This document shows, one piece after another, positions 1 to 10,794 of a DNA stretch of 64,000 bases. Below the pieces are notes generated by a model, which was not told the origin of the DNA, searched no databases, and saw only the letters and a program-made list of their open reading frames with translations. This DNA comes from Glycomyces algeriensis (GTDB taxonomy: Bacteria > Actinomycetota > Actinomycetes > Mycobacteriales > Micromonosporaceae). Location of the stretch: NCBI RefSeq assembly GCF_027622855.1, contig NZ_JAPZVR010000005.1, positions 310,001-374,000 on the forward strand, in the 5' to 3' direction. The position numbers and the translations under genes were made by a program. Position 1 is the first letter of the stretch. Each line of letters starts with the position of its first letter.

Positions 1-2662
<2,662 letters not shown>

Positions 2663-2663
<1 letters not shown>

Positions 2664-3508
2664 CAGCCCTCGCCCACCCCTCGAAGGAGGTCGGTATCCG
2701 GATGTTCGCCGGTGTATTGCGAACCGATTCCGAAAACCTCGCTTGCGGCCGGTACTCCGTATCCGGTGTTCCGAACGCCGGCTACTCCAGCGCGCTCGTC
2801 CGCCGGAAAACCGGCGCTTCGGGAACTTCGAAGCGCTCCACTCGGCCCCGCAACGGAGCTCTCGCCCACGGCCTCAAGGAGTTCAGCCGTCGCCCGGTGC
2901 GGGTCCGCAGCGGCCGCGATCGCGCCCACGACCGCCACGCCGTGTGCCCCGGCCTCGCGGCACAGCGCCGCGCGCTCGGCGGTGATGCCGCCGATGGCGA
3001 TCACCGGGAGGTCGACGGCCTCGCAGACCGCGGCCAGGCCTTCGAGTCCGATCGACTGCGGCAGCCCGGTTTTCGTGGTGGTCCCCCACACCGGCCCGAC
3101 GCCGAGGTACGTCGCCCCGGCCCGCCGCGCCGCGCGTGCCGATTCCGGATCGCGGGCGGTGCCGCCGATGATCGAGGCGGCGGGCAGGATGCGGCGGGCG
3201 GCGTCGATCGGGAGGTCGTCGGCGCCGAGATGCACGCCGTCCGCCCCGACCGCCTGCGCGATGTGCACCCGGTCGTTGACCAGGCACACCGCGCCGTACT
3301 GGCCGCAGAGCGCGGCGATCGCCGTGGCGAGGTCGAAAGCCGCCCGGTCGGTGTAGTGGTCCTCGGGCCGCACCTGGACGAGCCGCGCCCCGGCCGCCAG
3401 GGCGGCCTCGGTGGCGGCGATCGGATCGTGGAGTGGGCCAACGGGATTCGCGTTGAGAAGGCGGGTGTCGGTGATGACGTGAAGCCGGGGTAGACGAGTA
3501 GCGCGCAC
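2663..3508 (-). CDS. thiE: Thiamine-phosphate synthase ThiE
   Basis: Couples hydroxymethylpyrimidine diphosphate with thiazole phosphate to make thiamine phosphate. TIM-barrel signatures are present: LVNDRVHIAQAVGADGVHLG (residues 76-95), GGTARDPESARAARRAGATY, LGVGPVWGTTTK for diphosphate binding, and VIAIGGIT. The start is GTG with AAGGAG seven bases upstream, just after the TPP riboswitch, making this the first gene of the operon. The catalytic domain ends near residue 215. The remaining roughly 65 residues (rich in Ser, Gly, Ala and Arg) are not part of the family fold and look disordered, as in the adjacent ThiO. Confidence 0.93.
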
Positions 3509-3520
3509 GCAAAGCTCCTT

Positions 3521-3609
3521 CTCCCTGCGCCAGCATGATCTGGATCAGGTTCGACGGTCGGGACTACCAAGTCCCCTCTCAGCCCGATGCATCGGACTCC
3601 CGTGGGTGT
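3521..3609 (-). promoter_or_regulatory. TPP riboswitch (THI element)
   Basis: Read on the minus strand this has the conserved thi-box: a closing stem, CTGAGAGGG in the pyrimidine-sensing helix, a variable P3 hairpin (GGGACTTGGTAGTCCC), then ACCGTCGAACCTGATCC and the downstream ATGCTGGCGCAGGGA. It ends about 12 bases before the thiE start codon and overlaps the ribosome-binding region. Control is therefore probably by sequestering the Shine-Dalgarno sequence when thiamine pyrophosphate is bound, as in other actinobacterial thi operons. Confidence 0.95.
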
Positions 3610-3703
3610 TATTCGTTTACGGCCGTTACGCTACGTCATCGCGAGGACCCTTCGCAAGGGCAGTGTCAGGTAGTGGACACCGCCCACCGGCCCGCCTCCC
3701 CGG

Positions 3704-4960
3704 CTACCCGCCGATCGCGTAGTGGCGGAAGCGGTCGACGATGTCGGTCCGCACCCGCTCGAGGCCCGTGGCGCGCTCCTCGAGTCGCCACAGCCCCATG
3801 GTGAGCCGGTGCGCCTCGCGCGGCTGCTCGGAGTGGCGGTACGTCCACTCGTACATGTCGAACAGCGGCCACCACGTGTACCCGACCACATCCACGCCGG
3901 AGGCGCGCAGGTCGTGCAGGGCCGCGACCGACTCGTCGAGCCAGTCGATCCGCTCCTTGACCGAGCCGGTCACGCACGTCTCGGTCAGCATCACCGGCGC
4001 CCCGTACCTGGTGTGGGCCTCACGGATGAGCTCGGTCAGGCCGGCGACGCCGTCGTCGCGGGTCGGTCGCGGGTCGCGGAAGCCGCCGCCGTGGAAGACC
4101 CCGGCCTCGAAGACCTCGGTCGAGTGGCGCGGGTAGTAGTTCACGCCCATCACGTCCGGGAGCACGGGCGCCTCGGCGAACCAGGCGAGGTCGGCGTCGT
4201 TCCAGCCGTTGGCGCGAAGGTGCGGCACGAGCGGATGCGCGGCGTCGACGCGGCCGGTGACGAGGTCTTCGACGAGGAAGACCTGGTCCTTCAGGCGCGC
4301 CGCGTGCTCGCGGTGCTCGGGCGCGTCCACGTCGCCGACGTAGCGCATGCCGGCGTCCACGTGGACGAAGACGCCGCGGTCGCCGAGGACGTCGCGCATG
4401 GCGCGCTGGGCGAGCACGAAGCCGCGGGCCAGCTGCCCGACCATGGTGCTGAGCCCTTGCGGCCCTGAGAGGTACGGCGGCCAGTAGGCGTACTCGCCGG
4501 AGAACAGGGCGTGGATCATCGGCTCGTTCACCGGCGTGTAGTCGTGCACGCCGAGGTGCGCGTAGCGCTCGGCCACGCGGGCGGAGTACTCGGCGACGAG
4601 CTTCGGGTAGTCCGGGTTGGCGAACTGCCGCGGAAGCCACAGTGGAGTCCCGTAGTGCATGAGGTCCACAATGGGCCGCAAGCTCAGCTCGGCGTAGCGG
4701 TCCATGACGCCGTCGAGCCAGTCCCAGTCCCAGCGGCCGGGTTCGGGCTGGATGCGGTGCCACGGCACGCCCCAGCGCACGAGCTCGGCGCCCGCCTCGA
4801 CCGCGAGGCCGAGGTCGGCGTGCCACCGCTCGTAGTGCTCGGTGAGCTCGTACTCGTCGATCGGCCGCTCGCCCGGTCCGGCCTGGGGCACGAAGGTGTC
4901 CTCGACACCGACGGCGAAGTGCAGGCCGCCATCGCGGTGCCAGTTGGGAGAGCCGGTCAT
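3704..4960 (-). CDS. Glycoside hydrolase family 1-like glycosidase
   Basis: 418-residue cytoplasmic (no signal peptide) TIM-barrel retaining glycosidase. The acid/base Glu is in TPVNEPMIH (Glu146) and the likely nucleophile in PVMLTETCV (Glu327), the spacing expected for clan GH-A family 1. Other GH1-like pieces are VRWGVPWHRIQPEPG, MGVNYYPR and VVGYTWWPLFDMYEW. The ATG overlaps the stop of the upstream permease (ATGA), so it is the last gene of the sugar-uptake operon. It probably splits the imported oligosaccharide. The substrate cannot be read from sequence; beta-glucosidase or beta-galactosidase activity is the default guess. Confidence 0.85.
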   Translation of the reverse strand: MTGSPNWHRDGGLHFAVGVEDTFVPQAGPGERPIDEYELTEHYERWHADLGLAVEAGAELVRWGVPWHRIQPEPGRWDWDWLDGVMDRYAELSLRPIVDLMHYGTPLWLPRQFANPDYPKLVAEYSARVAERYAHLGVHDYTPVNEPMIHALFSGEYAYWPPYLSGPQGLSTMVGQLARGFVLAQRAMRDVLGDRGVFVHVDAGMRYVGDVDAPEHREHAARLKDQVFLVEDLVTGRVDAAHPLVPHLRANGWNDADLAWFAEAPVLPDVMGVNYYPRHSTEVFEAGVFHGGGFRDPRPTRDDGVAGLTELIREAHTRYGAPVMLTETCVTGSVKERIDWLDESVAALHDLRASGVDVVGYTWWPLFDMYEWTYRHSEQPREAHRLTMGLWRLEERATGLERVRTDIVDRFRHYAIGG

Positions 4961-5793
4961 TTGAGTCCTGTCGTTGCGATGTTCTCGATGAAGCGCCGCT
5001 GGATGAAGAGGAACGCGATGACGAGCGGCAGGATCGCGATGAGCGAGCCGGCCATCATCACGCCGTGCGGCACGATGCCGCTCGGCCCGGTGAGCTGGGT
5101 CAGGCCGGAGGTTATCGTTCCCATTTCCGCATCGGTGGTGAACACCAGCGGCCACAGCAGGTCGTTCCAGTTGTTGACGAAAGTGAAGAGCCCCAAGGTG
5201 AGCAGGGCCGGAACGGCGTTAGGGAGCACAATGGACCGGAAGATCCGGAACTCCCCCGCGCCGTCGATCCGCGCGGCCTGGTCGATGTCGCGCGGCAGCG
5301 CCAGGAAGAACTGGCGCAGGAAGAAGATCCCGAACGCGTCGGCGGCGCGCGGCGCGATCAGCCCGGTGTACGTGTTCACCCAGCCGAGGTCGGCCACGAG
5401 CTGGTACAGCGGGATGAGGGTCGCCTGGAACGGGATCATCAGCGTCGCGATGATGACGATGAGCAGGAACCGGCGCCCGGTGAAGTCCAAGCGCGCCAAG
5501 GCGTACGCCGCGAGCGAGTCGAAGACGAGCGCGAAGACCGTCACACCGCCCGCGAACACGAAGCTGTTGCCGACCAGCCGCGCGAACGGCAGCTCGGAGG
5601 TCACCGTCTTGAGGTTCTCGAGCGTCCAGACGTCGGGCAGCAGGCTCGGCGGGTAGGCGTTGACCTCGGCCGCGGGCTTGAACGCGGTGAGCACGATGAT
5701 CGCGATCGGCAGCAGCACCAGGGCGGTGACGACGAGGAACGCGATCGTCGTGAGCACGGTGGAGGGCTTGAGTCCCTTGAGGCGCGTCCTCAT
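4957..5793 (-). CDS. Carbohydrate ABC transporter permease, MalG type
   Basis: 278-residue inner-membrane protein with six predicted helices, the first at about residues 17-36 (TIAFLVVTALVLLPIAIIVL). The EAA-loop motif DIDQAARIDGAGEFRIF near residue 185 contacts the ATPase. It belongs to the CUT1 branch, which imports oligosaccharides. Its ATG overlaps the stop codon of the partner permease and its stop overlaps the glycosidase start, so the three genes are tightly coupled. No ATPase gene is in the locus. As in many actinomycetes, a shared MsiK-like ATPase elsewhere is expected. Confidence 0.92.
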   Translation of the reverse strand: MRTRLKGLKPSTVLTTIAFLVVTALVLLPIAIIVLTAFKPAAEVNAYPPSLLPDVWTLENLKTVTSELPFARLVGNSFVFAGGVTVFALVFDSLAAYALARLDFTGRRFLLIVIIATLMIPFQATLIPLYQLVADLGWVNTYTGLIAPRAADAFGIFFLRQFFLALPRDIDQAARIDGAGEFRIFRSIVLPNAVPALLTLGLFTFVNNWNDLLWPLVFTTDAEMGTITSGLTQLTGPSGIVPHGVMMAGSLIAILPLVIAFLFIQRRFIENIATTGLK

Positions 5794-6734
5794 GCCAGGT
5801 CCTTTTCTTTGCGGCCGAAGAACACGAACTGCGCGAGGCTCAGCAGCAGGGTCGCGGCGAGCAGCACGTACGACAGCGCCGAGGCGAAGCCGATGTCGAG
5901 CTTGCGGAAGCCGGACTCGTAGATCTCCATGACGAGTGTCTGAGTGCTGCCGTAGGGGCCGCCGCCGGTCATCACGTAGATCTGGTCGAAGGCCTGGAGG
6001 GCGGCGATCATCGCGAAGATGAGCACGAACGCCATCGTGTTGGACAGCATGGGGAGTGTGACGTGGCGAAAGCGCGACCATGCGCCGGCGCCGTCCATCC
6101 GCGCGGCCTCGTAGACCGAGGTCGGGATGTCCTGGAGTCCGGCCAGGAAGATCACGAAGTAGAAGCCGAAGAGCTTCCAGACGGCGACGAGCACGACCAT
6201 GGGCATGGCCAGGTGCGGGTCCTCGAGGACGTTGCCGATCTGGATGCCCATGCCGCGCAGCCAGTAGTTGAGCAGGCCGACCTGCGGGTCGACGAGGTAG
6301 CTCCAGGCGAAGGCGGCCACGGAGAACGAGACCACGAACGGCACGAACAGGGCGGTGCGGAAGAACCCCTTGAACGGCAGGCGCGGGTTGTTGAGCAGCA
6401 GCGCGAGGCCGAGCGCGGAGGCGACCGCGACGGGCGTGAACAGCACGGTGTACAGCGCGGTGTTCGTGACGGCGTTGAGGATGTCGGGGTCGGTGAAGAC
6501 GCCGATGTAGTTCTCCAGGCCGATGAACTCCGGTTCGCCGAAGCCGCTGGCGTCCGTGAAGGACAGCCGCAGGGCCGAGAGCATCGGCCAGATCGTGAAC
6601 GCGCCCAGGATGATCAGGGCCGGAGCGAGGAACGCGGCGGCCTTCGCGGTGCGGCGCATGGGACTGTCGCTGCGTCGTCCGCCCAGCGGTGCGGGCGGGC
6701 GGTACCGGCGGCCCGTCGGTGGTGCGGTGGTCAT
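5790..6734 (-). CDS. Carbohydrate ABC transporter permease, MalF type
   Basis: About 314 residues. A basic, proline-rich cytoplasmic N-terminus is followed by six membrane helices (first AAAFLAPALIILGAFTIWPM) and the EAA motif SVYEAARMDGAGAWSRF. It forms the heterodimeric channel with the MalG-type protein downstream. A GTG four codons earlier is possible, but the sequence between the two (AAGGAG) is a good Shine-Dalgarno for the ATG chosen here. The gene is separated from the binding-protein gene by a strong hairpin, which may set lower permease than binding-protein levels. Confidence 0.9.
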   Translation of the reverse strand: MTTAPPTGRRYRPPAPLGGRRSDSPMRRTAKAAAFLAPALIILGAFTIWPMLSALRLSFTDASGFGEPEFIGLENYIGVFTDPDILNAVTNTALYTVLFTPVAVASALGLALLLNNPRLPFKGFFRTALFVPFVVSFSVAAFAWSYLVDPQVGLLNYWLRGMGIQIGNVLEDPHLAMPMVVLVAVWKLFGFYFVIFLAGLQDIPTSVYEAARMDGAGAWSRFRHVTLPMLSNTMAFVLIFAMIAALQAFDQIYVMTGGGPYGSTQTLVMEIYESGFRKLDIGFASALSYVLLAATLLLSLAQFVFFGRKEKDLA

Positions 6735-6742
6735 GGTCTCCT

Positions 6743-8077
6743 TCACTCCCCTTGGTGCGGCGGGGGCGCCGAGGTCGGCGCCCCCGCCTGTCTGTCCTGT
6801 TCGGACGTCGTTCCGGCCGGGCGGCTAGAGCGCGTTCTGGACGGTCCCCTGGGCATCGGCGAGCGGCCGTCGATGTCGTCGCCGGCGATCGCGCGCTGGG
6901 TCAGCTCGTCCACGGCGGCGAGCACGTCGACGCTGTTGACGACGCCGGGCAGCAGCGGGCGTCCGAGGTCGGCGATCTCGGTCAGCGAGGCGACGACCGG
7001 GTTCGAGTTGACGGCCTCGGCGGGAACGTCGGTGCGCAGCGGCGGCCAGCCGGAGCCCAGCGACCAGGCGGCGGCGTTCTCGTCGTTCAGGAAGAACGCG
7101 AAGAACTTCTCGGCGGCGGCGCGGGCGTTGTCGTTCGCGTCCATCGTGACGGCCATGGAGACGCCGATGGCGGAGGCCGCCTGGGCCGCGGGCCCGGCGG
7201 GGATCGCGGCGATGGCGCAGTCGATGCCGTTCTCGGCGGCGATGGAGGCCATCCAGGGTCCGCCGATGGTCATGGCGGCCTTGCCGGCGCCGAACAGCTC
7301 GTCCGCGCCGACCCCGTCGATGCCCGTAGGCGAGATCTTGTCGTCCACAATGGCCGAACGCCAGTACTCGAGCGTCGCGGCGTTCTCGGGCGAGTCGATG
7401 ACCGCGTCGATCTCCTCGCTCACGATGTCACCGCCGTTGCCGTAGAACAGCGACGGCCAGAGTCCATTGGCGACGGTGGCGTGGTCGGGCAGGACCACCC
7501 CGTACTGCTCGGGCGTGCCGTCGCCGTCCTCGTCCACGGTGAGCTGCTTGGCGGTGGCGACCCACTCGTCCCAGGTGGCCGGGAACTCGGTGACGCCGCC
7601 GGCCTCGAACAGCGCGGTGTTGTAGTAGACGGCCAGCGGCACGAAGCCGGTGGGCACGCCGTACTTGGTGCCCTCGACCTCGATCATCGCGACCGCACCC
7701 GGGATGAGGTTCGCGGTGTTCGACGAGTCGTCGGCGTAGAAGCTCGTGAGCTCGACGAAAGCGCCCTTGTCGGCATAGACCGGGAGCCGCTCGGCGGGCA
7801 TCGCGACGATGTCGGGACCCTCGCCCGCCGACAGGGCCGTCAGCAGGGTGTCGTCGATGCTCGCCCAGGTCTTGACCTCGGTGTTCACCGTGATGTCGGC
7901 CTGCGAGGCGTTGAACTCGTCGACGATGCCCTGGAGCACGTCGCCGTCGGCCTCGGTGTAGCCGTGCCAGAACGTGAGGGTGGCCGGGCCACCGGTCTCC
8001 TCCCCCGAGCAGGCGGAGCCCAGGAATGCCAGCGCGGCGCTGCCGGCGCCGCCGACGAGTACGGTCTTGCGTTTCAT
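6743..8077 (-). CDS. Sugar ABC transporter substrate-binding lipoprotein (C-terminus apparently frameshifted)
   Basis: 444 residues as read. The N-terminus is a lipoprotein signal with the lipobox FLGSAC (Cys23). The body is a family-1 extracellular binding protein: LTFWHGYTEADGDVLQGIVD, TVNTEVKTWASIDD, AAMTIGGPWMASIAAENG, AEKFFAFFLNDENAAAW. After ELTQRAIAGDDIDG the protein continues as an Arg/Pro/Ser-rich tail unlike the family. Shifting frame by one base near 6866-6873 restores the usual ending (LADAQGTVQNAL, stop at 6825-6827). A one-base deletion, real or a sequencing error, is therefore likely, and the true gene probably ends at 6825. It is first in an operon with two permeases and a GH1-like enzyme, and a LacI-type palindrome lies upstream. 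Confidence 0.88.
   Translation of the reverse strand: MKRKTVLVGGAGSAALAFLGSACSGEETGGPATLTFWHGYTEADGDVLQGIVDEFNASQADITVNTEVKTWASIDDTLLTALSAGEGPDIVAMPAERLPVYADKGAFVELTSFYADDSSNTANLIPGAVAMIEVEGTKYGVPTGFVPLAVYYNTALFEAGGVTEFPATWDEWVATAKQLTVDEDGDGTPEQYGVVLPDHATVANGLWPSLFYGNGGDIVSEEIDAVIDSPENAATLEYWRSAIVDDKISPTGIDGVGADELFGAGKAAMTIGGPWMASIAAENGIDCAIAAIPAGPAAQAASAIGVSMAVTMDANDNARAAAEKFFAFFLNDENAAAWSLGSGWPPLRTDVPAEAVNSNPVVASLTEIADLGRPLLPGVVNSVDVLAAVDELTQRAIAGDDIDGRSPMPRGPSRTRSSRPAGTTSEQDRQAGAPTSAPPPHQGE
6761..6786 (-). terminator. 10-bp perfect hairpin between binding-protein and permease genes
   Basis: Perfect inverted repeat CGGGGGCGCC / GGCGCCCCCG with a six-base loop and no downstream T-run. Such hairpins after binding-protein genes often act as 3'-end mRNA stabilisers or partial terminators, giving excess binding protein. 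Its placement inside the extended reading frame supports the idea that the native stop codon is earlier. Confidence 0.7.
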
Positions 8078-8209
8078 TTCAGTTCCCTCCCAACGCGGCC
8101 GGGCTGCTCGCAATGGCGCTGCCAGGACCGCGCTGTGAATTGGCGGTACATGCTGCATGCAGTTGGTACGAACAACGTCGAGGGGGTCCTGTACTGGGGG
8201 AACCATTTG

Positions 8210-8221
8210 TACAACGTTGTA
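8210..8221. promoter_or_regulatory. LacI-family operator, copy 1
   Basis: Perfect 12-bp palindrome TACAACGTTGTA with central CG, the hallmark of LacI/GalR-family sites. It lies about 130 bases upstream of the binding-protein start and matches the copies at 8367 and, with two changes, at 11833. Confidence 0.85.
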
Positions 8222-8366
8222 AGTCCGGGAATCGTACGCCCGCCGCGCCGACAGTGTCAACGCGACCCGCCGATCATTGCCACTTCGTTTCCGATCCGTG
8301 ATCACTTCCGCGACCGAGGGCTTGACCAGCGGGCATTGATGGTCATACGATGTCCCGCACGCATGA

Positions 8367-8378
8367 TACAACGTTGTA
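8367..8378. promoter_or_regulatory. LacI-family operator, copy 2
   Basis: Second perfect TACAACGTTGTA, only 15 bases before the start codon of the secreted enzyme. Bound repressor would block initiation or early elongation. Confidence 0.85.
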
Positions 8379-8393
8379 AAGATTGGGAGTCAC

Positions 8394-10493
8394 ATGCGAA
8401 GCCCTCACCTCCTCACCCTCAGGCGGGGCGGCGCCCTGCTCGCCGCCGCAGCCCTGCTCCTCACCGTCGTCGCGGTCTCGGTCAGCCTGAATCCGGCCCC
8501 CGCCGCGGCCGTGACCACCGGCAACGGCGCGCTCGTCTACTCGCCCGCCGCCGGCAGCTCGTTCAACCCCGAAGGCGGCACGCCCGCGGGCACGACCTAC
8601 GCCAAGATCATCGTGCTCAAGAACAGCGGCAGCTCGAACGGCACGCAGCTGGTCACCTTCGACAAGCTCGTGCTCCAGAACGGCGTGCAGGTCTACCCGA
8701 TCTACCGCAGCACGAACAACGGCACGAGCTGGACCCACGTCGCCGACGTCAACCCCAGCGCGACCTTCCCGGCCTTCACCCGCACCGCGCAGCCGTTCCT
8801 CTACGAGGTCACCCAGACCACGGGCAACCTGACCGCGGGCACCATCCTCCTCGCGGGCATGGTCATGCCCGAGGACCGCTCGAGCAGCCGCCTCGTGGTG
8901 TACAAGAGCACCAACCAGGGCACGAGCTGGAGCTACCTGAGCACGATCGACTCGGGCGGCCCGGCCGTCTACGACCCGTCCCCGTCCTCGACGACCACCA
9001 CCGTGTGGGAGCCGTCGCTGGCGATCGACGGCAACGGCGGCCTGACCGCGTACTACTCGGACGAGCGCCAGAAGGCGAACGGCGTGCTCCAGGCCGTGTC
9101 CTACCGCCGCTCGACCGACGGCGGCCAGACCTGGGGCTCCCTGGTCAACGTCTCGGCGCCGACCAACCAGAGCGACCGGCCGGGCATGATCACCGTGACG
9201 AAGCTTCCGGACGGCCGCTACATGGCGACCTTCGAGGTCGTGAACCGGCCCAGCCAGTCCCAGAACACCGCGCCGGTCTACTACAAGATCTCGGCGGACG
9301 GCCTGAACTGGGGCACGACCAACAGCATCGGCACGCAGATCAAACTGGCGGACGGCCGCGGCATCGGCTCCTCCCCGTACGTCAAGTGGGTGCCCTCAGG
9401 TGGTCCTAAGGGGATGGTCGTGGTGGCCTCGAAGTGGTCGCTCGACGGGAGCGGCAACATCGACGGCGGCCAGAACTTCTACGTCAACTACAACCTCGGC
9501 GAGGGGCCGTGGGAGCGGCTGCCGATGGCGGTCACCTACGACGCCACCGACACCCAGGGCGGCAACTTCAGCGGATTCGCGCAGGGCATGGACTACAGCG
9601 CGGACGGCCGCACGCTCTACCAGGCCGTGAACGTCGAGAACACGGTCACCGACCTCAACGACATCCGCGTGGGTTCGATCCCGCTCGACGCGCAGCAGTA
9701 CGAGGCCGAGAACGCGACGCTGAACGACGTCGCGGCGGTCAGCCACGTGCAGGCCTCGAACGGCTCGAAGATCGGCAACATCAACAACACCGGCAGCTAC
9801 GTGCAGTTCACCGTGAACGTGCCGACCGCCGGGACCTACACGATGAACGTCCGCTACGACAACGGCTACGGCTCGGCCGCGACCCACTCGGTGAGCGTGA
9901 ACGGCGGCTCCGGCTCGTCGATCAGCTACCCGGCCACTGTGGACTGGGGCCGGTACGCGTGGGCGCAGAAGTCCGTCACGCTGAACGCGGGCACGAACAC
10001 GATCCGGTTCACGAAGGGCACGAACTTCGCCGAGCTCGACGCGATCCACCTGTACTCGAGCAGCGCGCTGCCGCCGGTCTTCCAGATCCAGAACCGCAAC
10101 AGCGGGAAGTACCTGGAAGTGCTGAGCGCCTTGACGACCGACGGCGCACCCGCGGGCCAGTGGGGCGACACGAACCACGCGACCCAGCGCTGGACCGTCA
10201 GCGGCGGCGGCACCGTGCAGCTGACCAACCGCAACAGCGGGAAGCTCCTCGAGATCCCGTCGGCGCAGACCGCCGACGGGGTGGACGCGGTGCAGTGGGG
10301 TCCGACGGGGGCCTCGACGCAGTCGTGGAACGCCGCGACCAGCGGGGGTTGGTGGACGTTCGCGAACGCCAACAGCGGCAAACTGCTCGAGATCGACGGA
10401 TGCTCCACAGCGGACGGCGCGGTGGCGCAGCAGTTCGCCGCGAACGGGCTGACGTGCCAGCAGTGGCGGCTCGTGAAGGAGGGCATCCAGTAA
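8394..10493 (+). CDS. Secreted beta-propeller glycosidase (GH93/sialidase-like) with CBM6/35 and ricin B-type lectin domains
   Basis: 699 residues. The signal peptide (residues 1-39, Arg/Arg then a Leu/Ala/Val core, cleavage after PAPAAA) marks it as exported. Residues about 45-430 form a propeller with Asp-box repeats STNNGTSW, STNQGTSW and STDGGQTW. The passage WEPSLAIDGNGGLTAYYSDE resembles exo-arabinanases of GH93 more than true sialidases, but the choice is tentative. A carbohydrate-binding module follows (YEAENATL to FAELDAIHLY, about 435-555). Three Q-x-W type ricin repeats then run to the C-terminus (NRNSGKYLEV, NRNSGKLLEI, NANSGKLLEI). It is divergent from the uptake operon and shares its operator, so it probably liberates the imported oligosaccharide. 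Confidence 0.85.
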   Translation: MRSPHLLTLRRGGALLAAAALLLTVVAVSVSLNPAPAAAVTTGNGALVYSPAAGSSFNPEGGTPAGTTYAKIIVLKNSGSSNGTQLVTFDKLVLQNGVQVYPIYRSTNNGTSWTHVADVNPSATFPAFTRTAQPFLYEVTQTTGNLTAGTILLAGMVMPEDRSSSRLVVYKSTNQGTSWSYLSTIDSGGPAVYDPSPSSTTTTVWEPSLAIDGNGGLTAYYSDERQKANGVLQAVSYRRSTDGGQTWGSLVNVSAPTNQSDRPGMITVTKLPDGRYMATFEVVNRPSQSQNTAPVYYKISADGLNWGTTNSIGTQIKLADGRGIGSSPYVKWVPSGGPKGMVVVASKWSLDGSGNIDGGQNFYVNYNLGEGPWERLPMAVTYDATDTQGGNFSGFAQGMDYSADGRTLYQAVNVENTVTDLNDIRVGSIPLDAQQYEAENATLNDVAAVSHVQASNGSKIGNINNTGSYVQFTVNVPTAGTYTMNVRYDNGYGSAATHSVSVNGGSGSSISYPATVDWGRYAWAQKSVTLNAGTNTIRFTKGTNFAELDAIHLYSSSALPPVFQIQNRNSGKYLEVLSALTTDGAPAGQWGDTNHATQRWTVSGGGTVQLTNRNSGKLLEIPSAQTADGVDAVQWGPTGASTQSWNAATSGGWWTFANANSGKLLEIDGCSTADGAVAQQFAANGLTCQQWRLVKEGIQ

Positions 10494-10794
10494 CGGGGGC
10501 CGGGCGGGGCGCGGCGCCCCCCCCCCCCCGCCCCGGCCCCGCGGCGCGCGGCGGATCGGTGATCCGCCGCGCGGTTGCGTTCAGGGCGCTGTCGTGGCCG
10601 CGGCGAGCGCCAGGGCCGGATCGGGCGCGCAGTCGGCGACCGGCGTTCAGCGCCGAGAGCCACCCCGGCGAGCGCAGCGCCCGGCCGACGGGCATCCGAT
10701 CGGTTCACTCCGGTTCGCCCGACCGGCATTTCGCATGGCGATCGGCGCAGATGGCTTGCAGCGCCGCGCCCGCATCGCCCGGGCAGGATGGGCG
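10494..10794. other. Gap between convergent genes with C-tract and terminator hairpin
   Basis: Between the secreted enzyme and the lacI-type gene, which converge. It contains a 13-base run of C (10517-10529), a long GC hairpin (listed separately) and about 220 bases of unremarkable GC-rich sequence. No gene is evident on either strand. Confidence 0.6.
10545..10573. terminator. 13-bp hairpin terminator between convergent genes
   Basis: Perfect inverted repeat CGCGCGGCGGATC / GATCCGCCGCGCG with a three-base loop, followed by GGTTGCGTT. It is placed to end transcription of the secreted glycosidase gene, and could serve the convergent regulator as well. Confidence 0.8.

Larger units (their letters stand above)
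8078..8393. promoter_or_regulatory. Divergent promoter region of the sugar locus
   Basis: 316-base gap between the divergently transcribed binding-protein operon and the secreted enzyme. It holds one perfect LacI-family palindrome near each gene (listed separately), a related half-site GAACAACGTCG around 8169, and a 10-bp palindrome CTGCATGCAG at 8153. I see no gene. Confidence 0.75.
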
